Below are positions 38,601 to 50,600 of a stretch of 64,000 bases of DNA, in pieces. The notes beneath the pieces are model-generated. The model saw only the letters and a list, made by a program, of their open reading frames with translations. It was not told the origin of the DNA and did not search any database. Origin of the DNA: Cydia pomonella (Eukaryota; Arthropoda; Insecta; Lepidoptera; Tortricidae); the NCBI RefSeq assembly GCF_033807575.1, contig NC_084708.1:620001-684000 (forward strand), written 5' to 3'. The translations under genes and the position numbers were made by a program. Position 1 is the first letter of the stretch, and each line of letters starts with the position of its first letter.

Positions 38601-41600
38601 CATTGCCATGCAAAATTTCCACCGAAAATTGGTTTGAACGAGATCTAGTAAGTAGTTTTTTTAATACGTCATAAATGGTACGGAACCCTTCATGGGCGAG
38701 TCCGACTCGCACTTGGCCGCTTTTTTAATATTCTGGCTGCGAATTTTTCAATCCACCCTCGTATGTTAGTTCTACATTTGGAATTATGGTAATAAATGAA
38801 ACTATTGAAGACAATGTCCTACACATAGCTCACGGGCACAGTATTAGCCAATATAGGTCTTTGAAGTTGAGACTTGAAGACAACGAAAAGGCATCTGATT
38901 AAGATGCATGTGTTGCAATATATATGGTCACACTTAAAAACTAAGAGAACTTTTTTTTTTAAATCTGATTTTTATTGAGGCTTTGGACACTAGGTGAACA
39001 TTTCAGCCTCATGGGTGCTTTCATAGTTCCCTACGCAAGGGAGAGATCAATAAAGTGGTATACGCTGATTGCTATGTCTGATAAAGGCTTTGCCAACCAA
39101 CAATTGATCTGTCCATGCATGCAAAATAATTAAGTTTACTTTTTTTTCAGTGTCTCGAGATGCATATCCCCAGTGGCGGAAGCTGGTGTGGAGTCCGGAC
39201 TGCTCATTCCTGGCCATGGCTTATGGGAATGGTGTGGTCAGCTTCTTTGATCTGACTGCTTCTAATCTCTTCAATATACCAGCTGTAAGTTGAAACACAT
39301 TTATTTAATCTTCAGTTCACTATATGTAAATTAATTTCTGTCTAATATGTGTGTATGTGTTTAATGTTTTTTTTATTAAATGAAAGAAGTTTTTTTTTAT
39401 TGAAGCGCTGGTGGCCTAGCAGTAAGAGTGTGCGACTTGCTATCCGGAGGTCGCGGGTTCAAACTCCGGCTCGTACCAATGAGTTTTTCGGAAGTTATGT
39501 ACGCTTTTCGGTGAAGGAAAACATCGTGAGGAAACCGGACTAATCCCAATAAGGCCTAGTTTACCCTCTGGGTTGGAAATTGAGATGGCAGTCGCTTTCG
39601 TAAAAACTAGTGCCTACGCCAAATCCTGGGATTAGTTGTCAAGCGGACCCCAGGCTCCCATGAGCCGTGGCAAAATGCCGGGATAACGCGAGGAAGAAGA
39701 AGGAGATGTTTTTTTATTAAATGCCATGGTTGGTGTACCTGATGATCTCATAGGAAGGTCGGCACTGAAAGTCGCCAGCATCATGGTGAGAAGAGACCTT
39801 TTTGTGGCACTTTCTCCTATGTTTTTCTGTTTTGTATAATTTTATATTGTGTTTGTGCTTACAAGTAAATTATTAAAAAATAATATTGACCTTGAATTTC
39901 TAAATATAGAATTTAAGGTTGTATTTCGAATGGTAATAGGAGTAATAATGATTATGATATTTGTAGGACTGCACAAGGCCGGGAGGGCTGGAGTGTACAG
40001 ACAACACTCATGCTGTAGCCGACATCATTTTCATGCCCCTGAGGGTAAAGGATAACAAATGGTGAGCAAAACATTACTTTTCTTTCTTTAGTAAGTATTT
40101 TATTTTATTTAAACTTGGGACACAAACAGGCAAAATAGTACAATAAAAAAATTAATTTAGATAATTCACAGCCAAAACAATTTCCACTTATGACTAATAT
40201 TATTTATGATTGCTCAGACAAGACTTAATTTATTAGGTTACTAGAACACCAATATATTTTATGCTGTACATTACAGGGATAATTATATTAGAAGACACGT
40301 ATATTTATCATTAACATTTTTATACAATTTTACTTAATTTTTTTATTGTTTTTACGTTATTATTATTTATGTATTTATTTATTTAATCTTTATTGCACAA
40401 AAGAAAACCTTATAGTACAAAAGGCGGACTTAATGCCATGAGGCATTCTCTACCAGTCAACCTTTAGGCAAAGCAGAGAGATTGTGGGCGGTGCTACTTT
40501 AACAACAACAACCAAATATAATACAATAACATACCATACATAATACATACATACATAAATATACATACTTATATTTCTTATAATATATACATAAATAACG
40601 ACAAAACATATAGAGCTTACCCATACATTATTATTTTTTCATTCTGCTAGCAAAGAAAGCACGTAAGGATTTTTTAAATGCAAACTTATTTTGAGCATTT
40701 TTGATGCCGTAGGGAAGTCCGTTCCAAAGACGGGCCGCCTGCACGGAAAACGAATTAGACATGAACCCAGTGCGGTGAAGAGGGATAGATAGAGACATAT
40801 TGCCGGAAGAGCGAAGTTGACGGTCCCGGGTAACGCCGTAGTATTGAAATAGAGACTTAAGGTATTCAGGAGAATGAGGATCATTTAACACAGAAAAAAG
40901 AGTACACAACATGCGAACATTGCGTCGTTGACGAATGGGGAGCCAGCCGAGCTGGGAACGAAAAGATGAGACATGGTCATATTTACGAAGGCAAAAAATG
41001 AAGCGAATGCAGTTATTGAGTAGCCGATCCAATTTGTCGAGAAGTTCTTCATTTAAGTCCGGATAACACACATCACCATAATCAATAATGGGCAGGATAA
41101 GGGAATTAATTAATAAAACTTTGGTTTTGATAGGCAGGAAGTGATTAAATTTATTAAGAGCGTGAAGGGAACCCATGACCTTTCGACTGATCTCGGTAAC
41201 CTGCGCTCTCCAACTCAGAGTACTATCTAAGAGAACACCCAGATCTTTAACACTTTGACTGAACCTTATTGGAGTGCCGTCAAAACTTACTGGTGTTATC
41301 GCGTCCAAGTCTATTCTTGCAAGCTGTCTGGAACTACCGATAACAATGGCCTGGCACTTGGAAGGATTTACAAAAAGGCCGAACTTGTTTGACCACTGCT
41401 GGATATGTAAAAGGTCCAGGTTAAGTTTCTCAATGCAAGTCTGAAGGTCAGTCACGGGGCACTGGTCATAGAGTTGCAGGTCATCAGCATACAGATGGTA
41501 GGTACAGCAAAGGTTAGGTGTAATAAAGTTAATAAAGGCAGAAAATAGAAGTGGGGATAAAATTCCTCCTTGAGGCACGCCAGTAACCAGGTCACACCAG

Positions 41601-44600
41601 TCAGACAAGGACCGGTCAACTCGGACTGCCTGCTGGCGGCCCCTCAGGTAGGCTGCGAACCAGTTAAGGGCTGTTTCCGAAACGTTCATGAGTTTGAGCA
41701 GAGCAAGGAGAATGTCATGGTCAACGGTGTTGAACGCGTTAGAGAAATCAATTAGAACAAGAACCGTGACCAATTGACTCTCCATGCCCCGCCTAATGTC
41801 TTCTGTCACTTTAAGAAGCGCAGTACTGGTGCTATGACTTGGTCGGAAACCTGACTGCACGGGGCTTAAAAGGTTATGCGAATGGACAAATAGCGAAAGT
41901 TGCTTATGAACAACCGCTTCGGCGATTTTCGAGAGAAAGGGGAGAATAGAGATGGGTCTAAAGTTATTAAGAGAGGTGGGATTACTAATTTTAGGTAGCG
42001 GAATCACAAACGCTTTACGCCAAAGAGAAGGGAATTCGCCAGTGACCAGTGAGGAGTTTATGATGTCAGCCATCACAGGAAGTACACAATCAAGGACTGA
42101 TACAATCATGTAACGGCTGACATCATCACAACCCACGGCCTTTGACTTGATGGCTTTAATAATGGCCTTTATATTAACTACAGAAATAGGACAAAATGAG
42201 AATGAATCTGTGACAGGAGAGGGCATAGATAAGATAGTAGAAAGAGTACTGGTCTTAATAGCAGTGTCAACACGAGAAGCGGAAGAAAAATGTATATTAA
42301 GATCATTAAGAGTGAAGGAACTGCCATCGAAACCATTGGAAGGTTTACCTAAGCCAAGAGACTTAAGAAATTTCCAGACATCAGCCATAGAAGAAGAGGA
42401 AACATTACTGTGAATAAACCGTCGCTTTGCTGTACGTACCATCTGGTTGCAACGGTTACGAGCTGCCTTAAAGAGTACCCAGTTGGTGTCGGTGCGGTCA
42501 CGTTTATAGAGACCGAAAGCTTTGTTCCTCCTCCGCATTGCTATACGGACGCCTTCAGTGATCCAGGGAGCCGGTGGACGCCTAACTCTGACTGTGTGAA
42601 CGGGTGCGTGTTTGTCAAAGAGCTTCAGGATCGCATCATTAAACAACGAAACCTTAGTGTCCGTTGATGAGGTTGAGAGCACAGGAGACCAATCGATAGC
42701 AGCAGCATCTTTTAAGAGCGATTCAGAATTGATTTTAGCTAAGCTGCGCATATGAATAAGAGCAGGTTTGAATTTAGGAGCCTTAATTTTGTATGACGCG
42801 TATATCAGATCATGGTGAGAGAAACCTGGCGCTAGGAATTGACCCTGCTTAGTGACAAGACTAGGAGACGAAGTGATAATGACATCGAGCCAAGTGTCCG
42901 ATGAGGCCGTGTGATGAGTCGGGCCCAAAGGAATAAGAGAGAAGCTGACCGACTGAAGCAGTGACATCAATTTACGCGAATGTGTCGTATCTTTCAGAAG
43001 GTTAGTGTTTAAATCCCCCATGATCAGGTGATGTGTGTACTCAGAACTTACGGACTCAAGAATTCGTTCCAGGTCGGAAAAGTAGTCAATGGTCGGGGGA
43101 CTGTAAATTACACCCAGAACTGCCTTAACCCCTTTTATATTCACCTCGAGAAATAACCATTCCGCTGAACTAGAGTAAAGAGAAGGAGTCGAATTTAACA
43201 GTTTGTATGGAATGGTACTTCTGAGGTAAATTGCTACGCCACCACCACCCTTTTATTATGATTATTTTATTTTAGAAACTAACTGTCGGAGAGACATGTG
43301 GTTTATATCATGATCTAAGCTCTTATTAGGAACCTATTTCTTGCATACGCTGTACAACATATGCTGTATTGTAACCACTCTATGTTAAAGCCTCAAAAGG
43401 CTACTTAAGAGTCACCCGCCGATACACTCACTCCCATACCAAAAAGAGAGTGACTGTACTTGCTCTGATTTGATTATATTACAATTTCTAGCAAAGAAGA
43501 CGAGTATCAGACAAGGCTGCATACCGGTTTCAAAATTACCGATAAACAACGACTTATTTCGGTTTTACTCTAAGCTTTCATAACAACGCGAACATTTTAA
43601 GAACTTTATTGACAACCTGTCTGGCCTAGTGGGAAGTGACCCTGCCTATGAAGCCGATGGTCCTGGGTTCGAATCCCGGTAAGGGAATTTATTTGTGTGA
43701 TGAGCACAGATATTTGTTCCTGAGTCGTGGATGTCTTCTATGTATTTAAGTATTTGTATATTATATATATCATATCCGGCCCGGTGAGAGCGTAACTTTC
43801 ATTTGATGGCGGTGGTTAGGTTTGTGTGACTCTTAAGTAATACAATGGATAGCAAAAATGTGATATAATGTATAATAAATAATAACGAAGATTTAGCCTA
43901 TTAGACGAGTCCGTTTTAGATTAGACCAAATTAAGCATAATTTTAATTTATTAACTTTAAAAGACACTGCACCTACATAATCTTTCTGGTTTAACCCATT
44001 GGTTGACTTGTAGAGAATGCCTTAAGGCATTAAGTCCGCCATTTGTACCTTCATGTATTGTGCAATAAAGATTAAATAAATAAATTTTGTTAGTGGCTGT
44101 ATAACTGTTTCATCTGAAACAGTATTGCATACTTTGGCTCCACAGGAACTGGGAGGTCCTGGTAGTGACATACGACGGCCGCATCCGCGGGTTCCTCATA
44201 TCCGTAGAGGGCTGCGAGCTGCACCACTCCTTTAGTTTCCCCGGCGGCGCCGGCACCGCCGTCCACTGCTCCACGCACGCCACGCTGCTGGTCGCCGGGC
44301 TGCCGAGGGCTGCAGTCAAGGTAGGCACAGGCACCGCCGTCCACTGCTCCACGCACGCCACGCTGCTGGTCGCCGGGCTGCCGAGGGCTGCAGTCAAGGT
44401 AGGTGCACAGGCACCGCCGTCCACTGCTCCACGCACGCCACGCTGCTGGTCGCCGGGCTGCCGAGGGCTGCAGTCAAGGTAGGTGCACAGGCACCGCCGT
44501 CCACTGCTCCACGCACGCCACGCTGCTGGTCGCCGGGCTGCCGAGGGCTGCAGTCAAGGTAGGTGCACAGGCACCGCCGTCCACTGCTCCACGCACGCCA

Positions 44601-47600
44601 CGCTGCTGGTCGCCGGGCTGCCGAGGGCTGCAGTCAAGGTAGGCACAGGCACCGCCGTCCACTGCTCCACGCACGCCACGCTGCTGGTCGCCGGGCTGCC
44701 GAGGGCTGCAGTCAAGGTAGGTGCACAGGCACCGCCGTCCACTGCTCCACGCACGCCACGCTGCTGGTCGCCGGGCTGCCGAGGGCTGCAGTCAAGGTAG
44801 GCACAGGCACCGCCGTCCACTGCTCCACGCACGCCACGCTGCTGGTCGCCGGGCTGCCGAGGGCTGCAGTCAAGGTAGGCACAGGCACCGCCGTCCACTG
44901 CTCCACGCACGCCACGCTGCTGGTCGCCGGGCTGCCGAGGGCTGCAGTCAAGGTAGGTGCACAGGCACCGCCGTCCACTGCTCCACGCACGCCACGCTGC
45001 TGGTCGCCGGGCTGCCGAGGGCTGCAGTCAAGGTAGGCACAGGCACCGCCGTCCACTGCTCCACGCACGCCACGCTGCTGGTCGCCGGGCTGCCGAGGGC
45101 TGCAGTCAAGGTAGGTGCACAGGCACCGCCGTCCACTGCTCCACGCACGCCACGCTGCTGGTCGCCGGGCTGCCGAGGGCTGCAGTCAAGGTAGGCACAG
45201 GCACCGCCGTCCACTGCTCCACGCACGCCACGCTGCTGGTCGCCGGGCTGCCGAGGGCTGCAGTCAAGGTAGGCACAGGCACCGCCGTCCACTGCTCCAC
45301 GCACGCCACGCTGCTGGTCGCCGGGCTGCCGAGGGCTGCAGTCAAGGTAGGCACAGGCACCGCCGTCCACTGCTCCACGCACGCCACGCTGCTGGTCGCC
45401 GGGCTGCCGAGGGCTGCAGTCAAGGTAGGCACAGGCACCGCCGTCCACTGCTCCACGCACGCCACGCTGCTGGTCGCCGGGCTGCCGAGGGCTGCAGTCA
45501 AGGTAGGGGCTTAGGTCCCTGGTTCATCAATCTGATATTGCCAGCTAAAAATCTCAACTCGCCGTAAATGCAGATCCAACCACTAAACGTAGATCCAGAA
45601 ATGTGTAAAGAATTGTTATTTGTTACTGTCATGTCTGATCATTGTAAATAAAAAAAAATTAAGATATTATGTAAATAGATGAATTAGTTACTAAAGACAA
45701 TGTTATCTTGTCTGTTTCAAATATAGGTTTTCCGCTCTGCTTTGTTTGCATAACATTCTATCATTCGAATGTACTAACCTCCGCTCGGAATCCCACACGC
45801 ACAGAACTCCCCAAAATTCAACCCTATTTTCTCCTCCGTATTGAATTCAAAAAATAATTTCTGGAAGTCTACAACATAAGATAAATATGTATAAATGACG
45901 ACTCAATTGTCATAATGACGTGTCGGGTCAACCGGTTATATTATTATATATTTATCCCACAGGACCCCTCCTCGCCCCTCAGTGCTGGCATCACCGCCTG
46001 GCGCATACTGAACGAAGCGCCCTGGTACAAGCTCTCTGTGGTATCCGATCAGTTGGAGACACAGCTAGCCAACCAGGGCTTCCAGTTCTATGTACCCTTC
46101 GTGTCTGCTAAAAACCTGGTAAGTTAACCCCTGGATCGCCAGACTTCAACTGACGTGCGAATGATAATGTTCAAATAGAGGTTTGTTTAAATACATTTGT
46201 GCTCCGGGGTGTCACGGGCACATTGCTCACCCTTTAAAATACATTACACTTATTTATTCAAGTATCTCTTGTAGATGTAGATGTAGTGTAGGGACGCCCG
46301 GCCGGAAGCAGGCGGGCTGTCGATCGCGTGTTGCGTTCATTCAGCCCAATTCCCTGAAGTTGGAGCTGCAGGTTACTGTCCTGGTGGCATTCCCATACCA
46401 ATCTCCTCAAATCTTCTTGTTTTCCTGCAGAACTGAAGGACATCTTTAAGTTCGACGTCCTTTAGTTCGTTTTCTGTTAGTGAGTCTCTACCGAATGTAT
46501 TTATATCGCAGTGTACATGATACATTCTGCTAGTAGATGGAAGCTAGTTTCCTCCTTACCACAGTGTGGGCAGGAGGCGTTTATATTTATTTTCATTACA
46601 CTTATTTATTCAAGTATCCCTTACCTGTACCTGTACCTATCTTGAAGAAACCTCAGCAGGAAATTGAAACTGAAATTATTTATTTTGCCAGAGACATGAT
46701 TACATAAGGTGTTGTACGGTTTTCCACAAGGTAATGAAGTACACACATCTCGCCAACATTAAGGGCATGCTAAGGAATTTCTAACGCTAATTATTTACAC
46801 AACAATTCGTAAGTATATTATTTACATCATAAAACATTATATATATTCCTACAGTTAACTATTTCAACAATATTTACACAGAATACCTACATTATAGTTA
46901 ATTTAGTACTAACACAGACATTAAAATTATACAAAATCAAAATTACCTAGGTACTTCAAAATACATAAATGATTAAATGTCATAATACATACTAAAATGT
47001 CATATATAAAGGGTCGATATCAGCATATAAAAGTGAGGAAGTGCATTCCACAGCCATACCTTTTACGGGCGGCAATTCCTTTCAAATCACACGGAGCGTG
47101 ATCATTTACGGTTGAGAGTATGAGGTAAAACGCGGATTTCTGTTTTATTTTATGTTAACGCATTCACTGCAAGCCCAACAGTGCCAGCTATGCGCCAAAT
47201 ATACGTTTTTTGCGCTTTGTAGCGAATCGCGCCTACGAACAGAGAACCCGTCTAGCCGTCGCGGGCAGTAAATGTGTTATATTTATTCAAACACGGAAAA
47301 TTGCTAAATGTACATATCTTCCAGGCCTTCATAGTCCAAATGGTGGTATCCCCGGACAACTCCAAGCTGGTCTGCCTCCACTGCAACGGCGACATCACAG
47401 TATGGCGTCTGCCGCTCCTCAAGCTGCTGCACCGCTACCCGCTGGCCTCGCAGCCTCAGTGCAACCTCCAGAACCCGCTCGTGAAGCAAGAGAATGATGC
47501 CTTATCGCACCTTGCGGGCGATGTCAGCTGGTGGAGTGACGAGGTGAGATCTCGTAGACAAATGGTGGTATCTTCGGACAACTCCGAGCTTGTCTGCCTC

Positions 47601-50600
47601 CACTGCGACGGCGACATCACAGTATGAAGACTCCTGCTCCTCAAACTGCTGCACCCTAACCCGCTGGCCTCGAAGCCTCAGTCTGACTGACTACAATCTC
47701 TAATTTAACCTCCTAAAGCTCCATACAAGAAAAAAAATGCCAGTGAAATTTGAACCAATAGCGTAGGAAATAGAGTTGATTTTACTTTGTTTAGTATTAC
47801 TAAACAAAAGAAATGCAACGCTGTTCCATTTGAAAATGATTTCAATTTCATCAAACTTAATAAGTACTATATATGTATAGGACCTTGACCCCTTAGCAGG
47901 GCATTGAGCGCAGAGAAATGTTACTCCTTATTTGTCCATGTATTTCCATAAAATCAATTTCATGACTGCAGGAAAAAATATAATTTGTGTTTAACCTAAG
48001 CCTAGTTTAAATCATTAAAATCACCGTCGTGTTTGTTCGCAGGAAGTGATTCTGTCTCGGTTCAGCGGCGCCGTGTCGGTGTGCAGCGTAGAGAACATGG
48101 TCAACATCCTCGGCAAGAAACCGGAGTTCTTCCAAGGTGCCCCGAGGGTATGACACCTTCTTTTATAAAAAAAAATATATATAAACATAGATGGCGCTGT
48201 GGAGTGATGCTGAATCTAACTTCAAAACTGTGGTTCTCGTCAGTACCGTAAATTTTACTTTTTTATAATCCAGTTGCAACCATAGCGTCAACGTCTTCGT
48301 CGTATTTGTCAATATTTGTAAATAAAAGACAAGAATAATATAAGAAGACCGACTTAGGTGGACTGCAGACTAAGTATTAAAAAAAAAATATTGGTACAAG
48401 CTGACTGTACTTTTCTTTCCACAGGCAATTCTAACAACCCAAATACAATTAGTTTGCGTTGTTTTATCACAGAGTTCCCATGGCCAACTCCTGTCTCCAT
48501 CATCAGATCAGCTCCATGTCATCATAAGTTTGCATTGTCATCCGATTTCCAAGTGTATGCAAAACTTCAGCAAATTCTGCTTCTAAGATTTGACCCACAC
48601 TAAGGAAATAACATATATACTAACAGGACAAGTTAAATGAAAGCTTGTAATTACTTAGGAACAAATGGCCCTGCTCATTAGACCGGGATTCGAGCCCAGG
48701 ACCGGCTCCAGCGGTTCAGCTTTGTAGGAAAACTACCAATTACTACTACCAAGTAGCGTCGACTGGTCTGGCCTGGTGGGTAGTGACCCTGCCTATGAAG
48801 CCGATGGTCCCGGGTTCAACTCCTGATAAGGGCATTTATTCGTGTCTTCTTCTTCTTCTCGTGTCGATGGTTTCGGACTTTCAAACTGTGCGGGACCAAA
48901 AGGTAGCGACATTTATCGCCCTGTCCGTTGCATCACGGAGGTCCTGCTCAGAGCAGGCATGCGGGCACGCTGGGCAGGACAGCATGTGTTTCATTGTTTG
49001 GGGAGTCATCCCACATGGGCATTGGGTGTCTGAGTCGCCTAGGGCGCCCCACTTCAGCATGTTCTCCTTGCTGCGACCGACCTGGGAACGCAATCTGTTT
49101 AAGGCTTTCCAGGTCGGCCTTTATTCGTGTGATGGGCATGGATATTTGTTTCTGCGTTATGGGTGTTTTCTATGTATTTATAAATATTTATATATTATAT
49201 ATATGGTTGTCTAAGTACCCTCTACACAAGCTATTGAACTTACTGTGGGACTTAGTCAATTTGTATAATAATGTCATATAATATTTATAAAAAAAAAATA
49301 GGTGGTGTGTTTATATTGTTTTCCAAGGAAGTCCAAACGCTAAAAATAAAATCAGTATCTCCAGTAATTATTGTGCATTGGCGTTGTTGGTACCATCGGC
49401 CACACTTAACTGTCCATCGGTGGACCTTATGACAAAAGGCATAAGGTCCACAAATGGAAGTTATGAGTGTTGCTGTTTGTATGGCCAGCTTTATACAAAA
49501 CGGGCCGTATTTTATTTTCGACGTGCAGGTGACAATGGCGCACGCCGGAACGTTCATGGTGCTGGAGTGCGAGGCCACCGTGCTGCCCTCCAAGAGGGCG
49601 CGCAGCGACGACAGCGTGAGTACCGAGGTCTGTCACGTCTGGAAACATCCACACGATCCAACTGACAAAAATATGTATACACGACTTTATGGCCCATATA
49701 TTAGGGTAGACATATTTTTGGCACTTTGTCCGTATCGATATTTTCAGACGTGACCGTACATTACACAATAGTGCGTTTTTTAGCATAAGAAAAAACAAAA
49801 TTCAAAAATGTTAGTCTGCAAGTAGGTCTCTGTTACAAGTCAATACAATATTTATAGTAACATCATATAGTGACATGAAAAAAACCATAACAACATTTAT
49901 AAATACAACAGCCAATATCTGGGTAAACATTACATTATAATAATCTTAAAATGAAATTACTACAATACAGCAGAGATGTCCCTAGGGTTTAAAATACATT
50001 AAATCTGGAGATGTAAAAGGTCCCCAATGTCAGAATACTAATAAGATATGGAGGTGTAGTCTCTCCATGTTAAAAAGAAAAAAGTTAAAAAACTTGACGT
50101 GTCCTTTTATTGAAATTAAAAAAACCGCTTTTTAAAATTCACTTTATATTACTTATGAAAGGATGAAAACGTGATGAAAACATTCGAAAATGAACCTAAA
50201 GATGTTAATGTTTATCTTTCCTACACATTACAATGTGCAACTCCAGAGGTGTGACATGCGCGTTACCGACACTGTACACTCCTTTTTTGAACAACCCCAT
50301 ACTGTAGACCCTCGGGAAAACCTCGGCAGGGAGCTCATTCTACAGCCGGAGCATCCGCGGGAGGAATTCCTCTTAAACCGCACAGTAGGGTGTGAGGATG
50401 CTTCATCTGGATTTTTATTTCAGCTGGAAATGGTACAAATCGAACCGGACACGGAAGACACAATGTTGGATCTGACTCGGGAGCTGTTCAAAACGATCAT
50501 GTTCGCTATAACCGACATGGAGACGTTCCAGCCGCGGCCGCGGAGGGTCACGGTGGTCGCCCGCGTGTACAGGTTACTTGGAGTTCGGAGTACCACGCCG

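Larger units (their letters stand above)
33380..38761 (+). mobile_element. Mariner fossil split by nested insertions
   Basis: The TIRs CGAGGGTTGATT (from 33380) and AATCCACCCTCG (to 38761) are flanked by TA at 33378-33379 and 38762-38763. Between about 33500 and 33797 the plus strand resembles a decayed mariner transposase C-terminus: DNARLHTS, GFELLPHLHNIQP and, in another frame, ALESRWDKCIELDRDYVKI. A run of A and lost bases break the frame. Everything from 33826 to 38728 is later insertion. The whole lies in NBAS intron 3. Confidence 0.75.

Noticed and set aside
44110..45567. Open frames up to 185 codons on both strands
   Set aside because: These are the 78/80-bp array read in different frames. 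Only 44146-44320 on the plus strand is coding (NBAS exon 6).
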